DNA of 64,000 nucleotides from Piper betle (lineage: Eukaryota; Streptophyta; Magnoliopsida; Piperales; Piperaceae), in assembly GCA_033002965.1 (NCBI GenBank), contig JAURVB010003056.1:62001-126000 (forward strand), written 5' to 3'. This document shows, piece by piece, positions 46,990-59,617 of this stretch. Below the pieces are notes generated by a model. The model ran no database searches. It was not told the DNA's origin and was given only the letters and a program-made list of their open reading frames with translations. Position numbers and translations under genes: made by a program. Position 1 is the stretch's first letter. Every line of letters begins with the position of its first letter.

Positions 46990-48092
46990 AAGTACAAAGA
47001 TTGGGGTCTGGGGCCACTCTGTTCTGTGGTCATCATCTTCCCCTTTGATACTCGGCAGTGTCAGAATTAAGGGTGGTAACGGCCGTAATTTACCGATTGT
47101 CCGTTCATGTCATGCCGTTAATAAGCTAAAAGTTGGCATGTACATTCCATGTCCGCCATTGTCCTGTCCGTTGACCATCAATGAAGAAGATAAATTTGTA
47201 TAAGATTTGGTAAAGATTTCTTATATTTGTTGCTAATCACGTATATCACTTTGGCGTTTGGGATGATTTGCCTGGATTTGTAATTGATTTGTAATTGGCA
47301 TGTATATGGACATGGATGTTTGTAAAAAAATGCCAAAAAGACATGGATGGGCATGGACATTTTTAAATTAATGGACATGGCGCTAGACACTCCTGGGCGG
47401 TGCTCATGCCGTCCGTTACCGCAGCTAGTCACAACGTAAACATGAAACTGAAAATTTGTTCTTCCAAACAAAAGACCAAAATTATTGTTCCAATTATGGA
47501 GGTTGTTAAGCATATACATCACATTTAGTGATAAATATCATTTTGGTTTTACAGTTATTTCTTTTTCAAGGGTTTGTTTGATTGAGACGAAAGAAACAGA
47601 AAATCTAAGAGAAGCAATCTTAGCGAAAGTGGTTGCATAGTAAGACACTTATGTGAGGTCCTAAATTTTATTCATCCCAACGTATGCTTCTCAAACCTTT
47701 TGCCTACTATTGTGTTGGAAATTGATGGTAAAATTCTAACTTCCAACATTTTACAAACTGGGTAAAGAGTAAAACACAATTCTATGAAAAGAAAAGGTAA
47801 AATTAAGATTTCATAATCAAGATGTTATAAAATTATAGCCCACCTTGTAGACAAAATCTCTATCATATTTGGCATTACAAATCACAAATCCATAAAATGG
47901 GCTTTTATTTTTTCAAGGCAACTGGCCAATATACATCCGCTCACATAAGACTGGCCATGGACACACACACGGAGACACTCCTCACACCACACACCCAATT
48001 AGTATAGTTAAATTGTAATTAACACTCTTCAATACCTCTAAAACCAAGAATTTTGAGAGCCAAAATCGAAAATAATAGTATCAAAATTATAA
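46990..48092. other. spacer with a possible small TIR element
   Basis: GGTAACGGCCGT (near 47076) and CCGTCCGTTACCG (near 47409) are roughly inverted and could bound a 340-360 bp non-autonomous DNA element, but no matching target duplication was seen. The remainder is AT-rich without genes. Confidence 0.3.
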
Positions 48093-48101
48093 TTATTCTT
48101 T

Positions 48102-48239
48102 GAGCAGGACTTGGAGACGCCCGCTGCAGACGCCCATGGAGACGCCATCAGGTCTGACCGTTGATGTTCTTCATCATCAATGGTCAGGCCTGATGGCGTC
48201 TCCATGGGCGTCTTCAGCAGGCGTTTCTAAAAATTTTCC
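48102..48239. mobile_element. 138-bp foldback element (Mutator-like MITE candidate)
   Basis: Arms 48114-48166 and 48175-48227 are 53 bases each and pair with about five mismatches around an 8-base loop. A core of AGACGCCCATGGAGACGCCA then TCAGG is perfectly paired. The element is flanked by a 9-bp direct repeat TTATTCTTT (48093-48101 and 48240-48248), the Mutator duplication length, though this repeat is T-rich and less specific. Transcribed, it would form a long hairpin of the kind from which young plant miRNA genes arise. No ORF is present. Confidence 0.65.
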
Positions 48240-48338
48240 TTATTCTTTTGGTATATCATCAATATTCAGTAGTATCTCCGAAGTTATAATTATGCTTTTT
48301 GGTATATCAAATAGTTTTATCATTTAAGAGCACCTTGA

Positions 48339-48959
48339 TCAGCTGCTCTTTGCCATGGAGCTCTTGCAGTGGGCAATGGCGCCTTGGATTGCACTCTGCA
48401 ACTCCTCCATGGAAGTCCGGTGAAGCCCGGCAGGGCGGTTCGGCGAGGAGTTCATCGACGAGGGGTAGCTCATGCCATTGCTCCTACTCTGCGGTGAACA
48501 CATCGTATAGTTCTGATTACCAGAGAAGGACAAGCGATGGGGCATCGAAGACGATTCGCCGTTCTTGGAAACCAAGGTAGAGCTTGTTGGGCATTGAACA
48601 TAAGTATTAGAGCTCTCTTGCCTGATCGAGAGCTTGGCATAAAACGGCCTCATCTTCTTCACACACCTCTTGAAAACCTCTCTAGCAGTCATGGCCGTCT
48701 TTTCGGATTGAGCTCGGGACGACCTCGTCTTGTCTCTTCGGTGGAAAAGAGAGGAGGAGAAAGGGATGGTGAAGTATCTCCTTTTCTTGGGCACTTGGGT
48801 CGGTTTCTTACACCACTCTTCGTCTTCGTTGGCGATCAATAGATGGATGTCGCAGGAGGTGGCCGTCGAGTAGTCCGAGCTTCCACTCGAGCCTCGGGAG
48901 GCCGTGGTCATGCTTGTGGTGGAGGAAGAAGATGATGGCGGGGAAAGACATAAATTCAT
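48339..48959 (-). CDS. BKI1/MAKR-like membrane-associated kinase regulator
   Basis: Members of this family sit at the plasma membrane and bind receptor kinases; BKI1 inhibits the brassinosteroid receptor BRI1. The intact, single-exon, 206-residue frame begins MNLCLSPPSSSSSTTSMTT. It carries a Lys/Arg-rich stretch with a tyrosine (KKPTQVPKKRRYF, then FHRRDKTRSSR) resembling the BKI1 membrane hook, and a Lys-rich segment (REVFKRCVKKMRPFYAKLS). It ends in TSMEELQSAIQGAIAHCKSS, the C-terminal receptor-binding motif of BKI1/MAKR proteins. The region between is Ser/Asn-rich and disordered. The start is a good ATG with a short leader. Which member (BKI1 or a MAKR) cannot be decided. It is one of only two undamaged genes in the window. 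Confidence 0.85.
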   Translation of the reverse strand: MNLCLSPPSSSSSTTSMTTASRGSSGSSDYSTATSCDIHLLIANEDEEWCKKPTQVPKKRRYFTIPFSSSLFHRRDKTRSSRAQSEKTAMTAREVFKRCVKKMRPFYAKLSIRQESSNTYVQCPTSSTLVSKNGESSSMPHRLSFSGNQNYTMCSPQSRSNGMSYPSSMNSSPNRPAGLHRTSMEELQSAIQGAIAHCKSSMAKSS

Positions 48960-49044
48960 GGAGGATTGAGTTGAGAGGAGTTGGGAATGTTCAATGTGAG
49001 TTGTATGGAATAGAGAGGTGTTGTGTTATCTTGCTGTATAAATA

Positions 49045-49054
49045 TGTATATATC
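49045..49054 (-). promoter_or_regulatory. TATA-like box ahead of the BKI1/MAKR-like gene
   Basis: On the minus strand GATATATAC lies about 90 bases before the ATG at 48959, followed by a C/A/T-rich leader typical of plant 5' UTRs. Confidence 0.3.
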
Positions 49055-49949
49055 ATAAGATCAAAATCCAGGACAAGGGACATGAAAAGATGGAACATGT
49101 GCGATCACGAGGTGTGTTGCATTTGATTGAACGTTTGAGCTGTATTTTTTGTGGGTTGTGTGATTGGAAGATGAAGAACATGTTAGTTTTGCTTCTGTGA
49201 TTCCAAGTTGGCAGGGATGGGATGTGAGACAAAGTTTGCAACACAAAATTGCTTGTAGTCCAAGTGGGATTGAATTGGGTACGAGTTCCAAGGATTCAAT
49301 CAATAGTTTGTCTGAATGATTGGTGTCAGTGAATTAGAAACCATCCAATTCTTGTCTTCCCATCCCATCAATTCAAGCATCCATGTTAAAAATTCAGTGT
49401 TTTAAGTATCTGTAAATTTAATTTATAAAATTAATAGAATCTTTTATTACTAAAAGGAGAGTTAAAAGTCGGATTCTGGCTCTCACAAAAATTAAGTGAT
49501 TAAAATAATTAAAATACAATAAAAAATAATTTAGTATAATTTATTTTTTTATTAAATTAGAGTATATTTTTAAAATCGGAGTTTACATCTAAGAGTTCAT
49601 ATAATTATAATATATCTCATTATTCAATAAAGAACTATATGTAAAATTAGAGTCCATTTCTTGTGTCAAAAACAAAATAAATTTATATATTATACTATCC
49701 ATATACAAGAAATGAGGGCAAACATAAAATAACACTATAATTACCTTGTACCTACTACGTCATCTAAGTTCTAAGTAATGATCGTAAATATAAAATGCAA
49801 AAATTAATATTTTAGTTTTCAGCTTTTGCGGGTTCTACTAAAACCTACTCGGCTGAGATTGGTAATTGTCAACTCGTCATGTGAATCGGCTCGAATCAGC
49901 ATGTCTTGGCTGATTTTTTGTTTGATATTTGCCAAAAACAAGTTTCCTC
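49055..49949. other. spacer upstream of the BKI1/MAKR-like gene
   Basis: Promoter-side sequence and AT-rich spacer. Minus-strand frames at 49053-49303 have no recognisable domain. Confidence 0.35.
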
Positions 49950-50300
49950 TTTTTAATTAGGTTTTGTTATAACTTTTTAAAAAAATTGACTTAAAAACTC
50001 TTTGAGTTGACTCCTCTCTGTATCTTACTAAGTTAAACTTTATGTACTGATTTTATAATTGATTCTTTAAGTCAAGTCATAAAAGTTATAAGAATATATT
50101 ATATTTTTATATATTATTAAATTAATAATTTTAAGCAATATAACTCAAATGTTTATCAATTTTAGGTGTCAAAAGAATAATATATACTAAATTCATATGA
50201 TTTTTTATTCACATAATTAAAATTTTAATATAAATGACTCAAAATCAACTCCATTCTATGTCGAATCAAGCCCAAGTTTTGAGTTTTTAAACTACGGGTT
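49950..50300. repeat. dispersed repeat family A, copy 4
   Basis: Shares the family's motif order: GAGTTGACTCC, AAGTCAAGTCATAAAAGT, AAGCAATATAACTCAAATGT, TTTTAGGTGTCAAAAGAATA, AAAATCAACTCCATTC, GTCGAATCAAGCCCAAGTTT and GAGTTTTTAAACTACGGG. Confidence 0.55.
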
Positions 50301-53300
50301 TTACAAATAGCTTTGTTAGATTTGAGATTTTATTTGAAATCGTCCAATTTTTTACACCCGTGGCTTCTAAGCACAAATTATTATTTGTTGTTGCATGGAT
50401 AAAAGAGTGCCAGGTTGTGCCGTAAAGGCGAGCATCTCCCTGGACAACAAGTAACGCTAAATTCCAACAACTCAACTTAAGAAAACTTTTCACGTGCGAA
50501 CGGTGCTGCAGGTTGTAACAAGCAGTGCATTCACTGGAACGTTGGATAAAAGCTAGCATCAAACATGCCTTTTAGACGTATATTCCAACTGTGCTCTCAC
50601 GGGGGCTTCTTCCCCATCTTATTGCCTCCTAAAAAATATTATCTTCCCCCAACGACTCAGAGGTCTCATCTAATCTACCTTCCAGACACTTTATTCTTCA
50701 GTTTTGAGTATGAGTTTTACTTCATTGCCATCTCCAGAAGATTTGTTCATCAATTTGTCGATGGGTATTTGGTCAAAATATCAACCCATGATGTTTTTTT
50801 ACACCGTTGTTCCAAAAACCAAGCTTTTTCTTTAACAAATTTATTTTTCAATTTGTATTCAAATTTCGTGGGGGTGGTTGCGATCGATTGATGATAAGAT
50901 GAAGTTGGGCTTTTTTATGTTGAAACCAGGAGCATAAAGTTAAAGAGAAGTTAGTTAGCAAAATGCTGAAGCGGTTGATTCTTCAAATATAATCAAACAT
51001 GAGACTAATCCATAAAATTTAAGACAAACAAATTATGATTAGCAGATCATTTTGCAGGAAAAGGACTTATCTTTCTGAATCGAAAAGATAATCGGCGTAC
51101 TTCATAGTTCTTTCCCAGGCATCCTACGTCTTTAGAATAGTAAACGAAAAGATTGTTTTTTTCATCAGAACACTGCCTGGGCAGCTTTCATGTAAACATG
51201 GTATAGGAAATTGGCGGAAGAAGAAGAAGAAACCTCGGTAGGGAAGAGGGTAGAATGAAAAAAAAGTCAAAACATCTCGTTCATTGTCAAACCGTTGACG
51301 GATTTTTATCATCCAACGATGACAATTGTTTCTAATGAGGGCACCTCACTTTAAAATATGTGGTGTGTTCTCAGGAGAAAATTTGTCCTCAACTTAATAT
51401 TATATAAGAGAATAACAAGACATGATTTTAATAGAAGCTCAAGTTAAATCATTTTATCACATATCAAAATCTCTATTAAGTAAAAGCATAAACAAAAGAA
51501 ATAAGATTCCTAATAAACAAATTCAAACTCGAGAAGCATTTAGCAAATTAAGTTATCATAACATTGATTACAATGTTATTTCATGAAAAACTCAAGTGAT
51601 AATATTAATACTCACAGGTAACATAATTACTTACGGCATTGCTTGTAGAAGAAAAAATATGGGTACTCTACATTGTTGACATTTTTGTTATGAACTATAC
51701 CATTATAAGAGATATTCCTCAAAAATTTCTTTTATTGCCTTTTTTATTTTCCGGCATACCTGTGATTATGTAGCAATCTCTTATTATCGTTCTTTTCTTC
51801 TGAAAAAGTATCACAGTGAAAATATTATTAGAAACACGACCAATTATTGTATCATAAAATATATGTCCATTAAAGCTACAATTTTATCCCTTATAGCATG
51901 GCAATAAGACTATGATAGCAATATGTGATTGGGGCTGTCTATAGAGTCCAAATTTGTTGGAAGACGTTTTAGCTAACAAGACTCTCACTAATAAAAAAAT
52001 GAATTTCAGTCAGCGGTGAGTGGTGGCTAAGTTCAACTACAGGAGTTGCCACGGGAACGGTGGCTGAGTTTAACCATGACGTCAGGTGGCAATAACGGGT
52101 TTGCCCCCACCTAGGGGTGCCTATCGGTCAAATATCGACCACACTAATCTCATTAGTTAAGTAAGTTTATAAACCAAATCCAACTATTTATTATTAAGGC
52201 AAAACTAAACCTAATTAAGTAAAAACCAAACCTGATCATTTATTAAACGAATACTCATTTAACTACTCAAATTACATGTTTAGAAAAAAATATTTAAACT
52301 ATATAATAATCATACATGTTTTATAAGGTTACGCTTCAGTGAAAAAATATTTTGAAAAGTATTTGATATTGTAATTAATAAATATTAGTTTTAAAGTTAA
52401 TAAATACTAACCTTTATAATTAAAATTGTAATATAAGAATCGGGTATCAATTATCAGGTACATTTTATTACCAAACCCGACTATTTATAGTCGGGTACCG
52501 ATTACTCTCAAACCAAAATCTCGCTATTAATTATGCATAGCCTTACCATTAAGGTTTTATTAGCTTAGCCCATGTTTCTTATTTTTTTTTGGAAAATTGA
52601 AGCTTGCAATGGAAAAAGAGTCATTTGCCACAGGAAATGGCGTTTTTTTGCTTAGTGACTCTAAGACCAAATAAAATGATATGTATGGGCACGTATTCAT
52701 GTTAGAAATTGTTAAGCTGTCCTTTGCATGCGAATGATAATTAGCATTCTTCAATGTGATTGGGTTTTATAATGAACCTTATAATTAGTCTAATTAATTT
52801 TCATTTGATATTTACATAAAGGTTTATTTGGTAGTCTTGAAATCAAAAGAAAGAAATGTAAAATTTAGAGGTCTCAAATTCTTTTGTGTTTGGATGTTTT
52901 GAAATTTAGTGAAAATGTTTTTTAATTTCAATTAAAATAAGTCAATACAAATTTTTTACGAAGCCACATTTTTTTATGAAAAAAAAATTTGAAAATATCT
53001 TGAGAGATACATATGTATACTTATACGCATGAGAATGAATATTTTATTTTTATATTATTTTCCTATTATTTGAACACGTAAAAAAAATTTCAAAAAATTT
53101 CATATCATTTTATTTAATTATATTTTTATTTCATATGATTTTTTTGTAATATTTTCATGCCAACTCAACTAACGACCCTAAGTAAACATATTTTATTATT
53201 CCACTTAGAAAATATTTTTTATGAACACACTCAAAATGTGAGCTCCCTCTCAGCTGCCAATAATGGAAAACTATTTCTCCATTTCATGTGATAAAACTTC

Positions 53301-54141
53301 TCAGTCCAAATCATCGCATGTTCACAGCCAGATGTTATCGGTGCCCACTGAGTTTCCCATCTTTGCTCAAAAAAATCAAACTACAAGTCCAAACGCTACA
53401 AATTATATTGCCCACACCCAACACAATTTCTCAGAGCAAATGTTCATTCATGGGAAGAAAGTCTTCACCATTCCATTACTAGGATTAGTCGGTGAAAACA
53501 GTGATCATCTATAGATATCTGATTTGGATTGAACAGACCCAGATCAAATAACATGGATGTACCACCCATCCATGCTTAGAACATCAAATAGCTCAAGATC
53601 CAACTTGTCTAATCCATCGGTTTTCTTGATGGTTGAAGACTTCTATCAGATCAGTTGGCCTCATTAAGAACGGGAATGGGGAGAGTTCACAAACACCCCC
53701 CGCCAAAAGTAGTTGCCGCTCTTGAATAACCTTGTGACGTGGTACACATGTTGACTTGCTGCGAAATTGGTGTTGTCGATGGGGTGGGACAACTAATGGT
53801 GTGATGATATCATATTACTGTGGAGATGCCCAACGGTGCAAGCGTAACCGTTGCTTCTTGCTTGCATGCATCAAAAACTCCCTGAGCTTCCTACCGTCCT
53901 CAATTAATGGCGGCAATCAAAGGTCCGACAACAGTAGAGAGGATAATAGATTGCTCTTTTATCGTGCCGTCCACATGTTTGCTTTAAAGCATGTTGCACT
54001 TGACTAACTTGCTGCTCTTGCTAGCCTTTTCCCAGCTTAAGCTGGTGCTCAACTTGATCCATATCAGCTCCGTTTTCTATCTATGTTCTATTGGGCTTTA
54101 ACTCCTATCTTTCCTTCTTCCACTATCTTTTACAAGGGTTT
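50301..54141. other. intergenic spacer upstream of the ABCG gene
   Basis: No gene supported. 52120-52520 (CACCTAGGGGTGCCTATCGG ... AGTCGGGTACCGATTACTC) resembles a worn non-autonomous hAT-type element, but the borders are unclear. Small frames at 50565, 53263 and 53756 have no domain; the last two may lie in the ABCG promoter or leader. Confidence 0.35.
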
Positions 54142-57100
54142 ATGGAGGTCGAGATAAGGGGCAGTTCGCCTGGTTATCCAGCGTCTGGCTCAAATCTTGC
54201 TTATCTTGTGTGGGATGATCTGTCTGTGGTGCTTCCAAGCAAGGGAGGTAATGCACCGACAAGGAGGATACTCCATGGGCTCAATGGGTATTGTGAGCCT
54301 TGTCGGATCTTGGCCATCATGGGTCCTTCTGGTTCTGGCAAGTCCACCCTCCTGGATGCCTTGGCAGGTACTTTTCATTCATTTGATCCGTTGTTTTCAA
54401 TTAGTATGCTAGATGAGAGAGGCAAGGTACCAAAACCTGAACCGGGTTTTGCATAGTCTAGCATTTGTTCCTCAAATTTTCTACATAGAGTGCGTGAATC
54501 TTGATGTGTTTGTGTTTTTAACTCTTTCGAAAAATGAAAAGAGACAATTTCTTAGCATGTTCTCTCCAAAGGCAAGCTCTTCCCTTCTGGGTTCTTGCCA
54601 ACTTCTTAGGAGTCATTTTGAGAGGTGATTCTTGGCTACCTATTCCTGTCCAAAGAAAGCTTTTTAGCAGTTGTGCAACTTTGCAGCTATGCTCCAGGTA
54701 AAGCTGTAAAAGAAGATCGGACCTACCAAATTCATGATTGTGGTAGGGCTCCTCTCGTAAATAATCCGACTTCCAAGCATGTGTCAGGCCCCAATTACAG
54801 TGGAATAGTAAAAGCTAATACTAACTCTGTCGCAGAAGAATTCAAGGCAGAAAGCTAATATGAATAGCTGTGTAGCACAGTTAGCACTAGAACTTCAAAG
54901 AAGTAGCCAATCATAGATTCGTGAGAACTCATACAATAATGTGACAAGCAGGTAAATTTCCCATCAAACAGTAAGAATTTCAGATGGGTCTATCATTTGC
55001 CAATTCATATATATATATATATAAAACTATATGTTTGTTTGGTTGTGTAATTGTGGATGAATGTGCCTAACTCGCTATGTTTGTATAGGGATAAGTAATA
55101 ATATTCAGATAGTATATACTCACACAAAGTGTGATGTACCTAAAAGTTGCAATGTAGAGCAGCATACATGATACATGTTTTGAAATTAGTTGAGATGCAA
55201 TATATTATACAGTGACTCGGTGAGTGTTCATGAGTTGGTGAAGCGAGTTTCGCTTGGGTCAAGTATGAGTTGAGCCGGTTGGGACTTAAAGCTGGGTAAA
55301 AACAAGCCAAACTCGAACAACTTGTTTTTATTAAATTATATTTCTTTTTTTCCCAGGGAACCATATTTCCCTTTAAGCATAGTATTCTACGAAATATACA
55401 TTTTATAAATTAGATTATGGGAAAATTCTAATATTAGTTTAATATATGTGGTTCGATTAAAGGGCAATTTTTATCAAGTTTTCTATTAAATATAACCATA
55501 AAATTTTGAATAGAAGGTAAGATCAGCTTTTGACGTTAATTCTTGTCTCAGCTTGAGCTAATGCTAAATAACCTTTTAAAATATTTAAATTTATAATGAT
55601 AATATACATTTAATAAAATTCCTACATTAAAAAATTGTATTATTAATTAAAATCTCTATTAAATTTTACTTTTATAAAATCTTTTGAAATTTAATTTTTT
55701 ATAGTATATCGATCTTTGAGCAGGGTTTAATTTTATTTTCTGGTCTACAAATCGCGAGCTTTTAGCGAGTCGAAGAAGCCAAATTCCACCAGCCGATTAT
55801 GAATTCGAATCCATATGAGTGTTCCCCTCCCTTGATCTCTGCACACAAAGCGTAATACCGTGTTAAGAACATTAGCACATTAGTACATACAACTTAAGAT
55901 GTAGCGTCATATATGGCTTATATTACAAATAAATTTTAATTTAATTTAATAGATAAATTCTTGTTGAATAATAAGATACATTATAATAATTTAATATATT
56001 TAATATAGATTATGATTAATTCTTACTTAAAGATAAATCTTAATTTAATGAGAAGATATATTATAATAACTTAATTTATCAATATTTTTTTGTTATATTT
56101 TAATTGCTCTTGCTTTTAATAAGAGATTAATATTAAAAAATTTTATTATTATATGTAAGATGTTGCACTATGTGTGATTTATATTATAAATAAGTTTTAA
56201 TTTTATAAATAAACTTTGTTTAACAATGATGAGACAGACTATAATAAATTAATATCTGGGATTTAAATTTTTATTGAATTTAAAGATAAATAGATCAGAA
56301 TGAAGAGATAAACAATAATAATTTGGTTTTTTTGTATTTTGATTAGTTAAATTTTTTACTTTGTTAGTAGTGAGTTCCATCTTAGTTAAAAAGCAGAGGT
56401 TTATTAATATTAATTATTAATAAGAGTAGAGTTGTTGATCTCGATTGTGCAGGAAGATTAGCAGGCAATGTCATCCAGACAGGGAGATCCTCCTCAATGG
56501 CAAAAAAATGAGACTTGACTATGGACTGGTGGTATGTGAACATCATCATACATATACATAAAACTGCTCAAGTATCTGGTTAACAATATCATCAAGAACT
56601 GACCTGCAACAATCACAGGCCTATGTGACCCAAGAAAACGTGATGCTGGGAACTCTCACAGTCAGAGAAGCCGTCACCTACTCCGCCCACTTGAGGCTCC
56701 CGTCGACTCTGAGCAAGGCCGAGATCGAAGAAATGGCCGAGAGCACAATTGCAGAGATGGGTCTTCAAGACTGTGCAGACAGAGCCATCGGAAACTGGCA
56801 TTTGAGGGGGATAAGCGGTGGGGAGAAGAAGAGGTTGAGCATAGCCCTTGAGATCCTCACCCGGCCTCGCATCCTGTTCCTGGACGAGCCCACCAGCGGC
56901 CTGGACAGCGCCGCGGCTTTCTCCGTCATCCAGACATTGAAGTCCATTGCTCACGATGGGAAGACGGTCATCTTCTCCATCCATCAACCTAGCAGTGAGG
57001 TGTTTGCTGTGTTTGATGATCTGTATCTGCTCTCTGGTGGTGAGACTGTCTACTTCGGAGATGCCAAGCTAGCCACACAGGTGAGAGCTTCAGCAACACT

Positions 57101-59223
57101 GTATTTTGGTGTTTGATAGACTAGCGTTGATATATATATATATATGTATGTATACGATGATGATGATGATGATTGTTTCATGCATGTAGTTCTTTGCCGA
57201 GGCCAGGTTCCCATGCCCAAGTAGGAGGAACCCAGCAGATCACTTCCTAAGATGTATCAACTCCGACTTTGATCGTGTCACTGCCACTATGAGAGGCTCT
57301 GCTAAATTCTTCACATGTTTGGTACATCTCTTCTCTAAACCTTTTGTGTTGTATATATTGATCATATATTTTGTTGTCTATTCTTAACTCTAATATTTGA
57401 TGTGTTTCATAATAGGATTCTGGTTCATCAGCTGATCCTCTGCTTATGAAGAGAACAGCAGAGATCAAAGCAGCTCTTATCGCAAAGTATCGATCCTCCA
57501 CTTGCTCGGAAATAGTCCGGAGAAGGATGCATGAAATAATGAACACTGTATGTTGCAAATCTTTCAGACTTCAAAGAATTAAAACCCAAAAATCTTAAAC
57601 AATTGTGAATTTTGCAGCAAGGATTGGTAGAGGAAAGGAGCAGGGGGAGCCATGCGAGCTGGTGGAAGCAGCTCACCACCTTAACAAGAAGGTCCTCGTT
57701 AAACATGTCGAGGGACATCGGTTATTACTGGTTGAGGATCATGGTGTACATTGTGGTCGCCATTTGCGTTGGGACTATCTTTTTTAATGTGGGCAATGGC
57801 AAGGGAGCTGTTCTAGCGAGAGCTTCATGCGTTGGGTTCATCTCTGGGTTCATGACCTTCATGTCCATTGGTGGCTTCCCTTCCTTTGTGGAAGAAATGA
57901 AGGTTCTTAAGCGAAACTTTACACTAGTCTTCTACATGTTTTTATCATTTTTACTCAAGCTATATGATATTTAGTTAATAATTGATGTAGGTTTGAATCC
58001 AGTTGGAGGTATAATATTTATATTGCTCCAATTTAATTCTAATGAAAATTTTATCAGAATTTATTCATGTTCCAACCCTTAAAAATTTATTTATACATGA
58101 AAAAAGCATTAAACGGTTCTCTTTTACAACCTCTTGAACTTTTTGGGAAAAATGGTAAACCATATCAACATTATTATAGTCTAGGAAGTAACGAGAAGGT
58201 ATTTTGTTGTTGGTGGTGTGAGGGGAGCAGGTGTTCTATGCAGAGAGGCTCAATGGGCACTATGGTGTGGCAGCATACACTCTTTCCAACTTCCTCTCCT
58301 CGTTCCCTTTCTTGGTGTTGCTCAGTTCCTCTTCTGGGTCGATTGCTTACTACATGGTGAAGTTCCGGCCGGGCTTTGATCACTTCCTCTACTTCGTTCT
58401 CACTCTCTTTGCCACCGTCGCTGTGGTGGAGAGCATCATGATGGTCGTCGCTGCTCTGGTGCCAAATTTCCTGATGGGTATCATCACCGGAGCAGGCATT
58501 ATGGTAAGATCAAAAACCTACCACACTACCATCTTCTTCTTCTTCTCTGATCTGTGAAAAATTCTGAACTGTCAACTAAACAGGGCATTATGATGATGAC
58601 TGCCGGCTTCTTCCGACTGCTCCCTGACCTCCCCAAGCCAATCTGGCGCTACCCACTTTCCTATATCAGCTATGGATCATGGGCATTGCAGGTAACCACT
58701 TTTTGCATGCTTCTTGCATCCTATCACACAGATGAAACTGCCAATTAAGAACAGTAAGTACTTGCTATATATGGTGTGAACAGGGTCAGTACAAGAACGA
58801 CATGTTGGGGTTGATGTTCGATCCAATCCTACCGAGCGATGGTCCAAAAGTGAGTGGGGACTATATAATGAACGAGCAGCTCGGGATCGGCACGAGCAGG
58901 TCGAAATGGTGGGACTTGGCTGCACTGTTCTTCCTCATGGTCATATACAGGTGCTTGTTCTTCTTGATGCTCAAGTTGAAGGAGAGGAGCTTGCCGCAGG
59001 TGAGGAAGATACTGACCAGAGGAAGCTCCGTCGGCTTCAGAAGAGGCCTTCCTTCTCCAGAAAGCCGAAGTCGCTGCCTTCTTCTCGCCGCTTCAACCCC
59101 AACCCCATCCCCTCTCCTCCCAAGAGGGACTCTCTTCTCCCATCACGTGATATGATATATCTTAACTTGGCTCCATGCAAATTGCAAATGCATGTTGGAG
59201 ATAAATTGGTTCTCTTAGATTAA
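54142..59223 (+). CDS. ABC transporter G family, half-size (ABCG12/ABCG15 type), with two apparent frameshifts
   Basis: Half-transporters of this clade export cuticular lipids at the plasma membrane and work as dimers. Exons: 54142-54367, 56453-56531, 56619-57080, 57190-57321, 57416-57547, 57618-57902, 58231-58503, 58584-58691, 58784-59223. The nucleotide-binding domain has Walker A (GPSGSGKST), Q-loop ([19 protein letters not shown]), signature ([14 protein letters not shown]), Walker B ([13 protein letters not shown]) and H-loop (IHQPSSEVF). Then come [20 protein letters not shown] and six predicted membrane segments with the [50 protein letters not shown] and [20 protein letters not shown] landmarks. 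One G is missing from the G run at 56482-56484 (frame resumes as [14 protein letters not shown]). One base is missing near 59018 (frame resumes as [18 protein letters not shown]). With both corrected the exons sum to 713 codons, normal for the family. The first intron is about 2.1 kb. Confidence 0.9.
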
Positions 59224-59252
59224 TGCATGAGCTTGTGCAACTTATTTATCAT

Positions 59253-59254
<2 letters not shown>

Positions 59255-59299
<45 letters not shown>
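59255..59299. repeat. (TA)n microsatellite
   Basis: About 22 TA units just after the ABCG gene, followed by a short duplicated segment (ATAAACAAGATGAGATACTA, twice between 59315 and 59370). Confidence 0.9.
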
Positions 59300-59301
<2 letters not shown>

Positions 59302-59612
59302 TGTTTAGTGACGATAAACAAGATGAGATACTATCATACACGATTTGATAAACAAGATGAGATACTATCACATGTTTAGTGACGACAAAAATTAGTGTGG
59401 TTCAAATCTAAAATGTTTTTTTTTGGTTTATCAGATAGTTTTGTGTTATTTATTATGCCAAATGGACGTAAATTATTGAGTTGATACAAGTGTAGCATTA
59501 TTTAGGTCTATTTGTTAATCAAAATGTGATTTATATTCATAGTTTTGAATAAGTAAGTTGCATTAGGTAATAGATCAAATTTATTTGTAAATGCTTCAAC
59601 AATCATAACCTA
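59300..59612. other. AT-rich spacer after the ABCG gene
   Basis: No gene or RNA is seen. The short duplicated segment noted with the preceding microsatellite is the only structure. Confidence 0.4.
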
Positions 59613-59617
59613 TTTTA

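Noticed and set aside
47067..47426. hAT-like element bounded by GGTAACGG inverted ends
   Set aside because: The ends match over only about 15 bases and no target duplication was found, so it is mentioned but not called.
50565..50891. 108-codon plus-strand frame
   Set aside because: No recognisable motif, AT-rich codons, no leader or neighbouring exon; likely chance.
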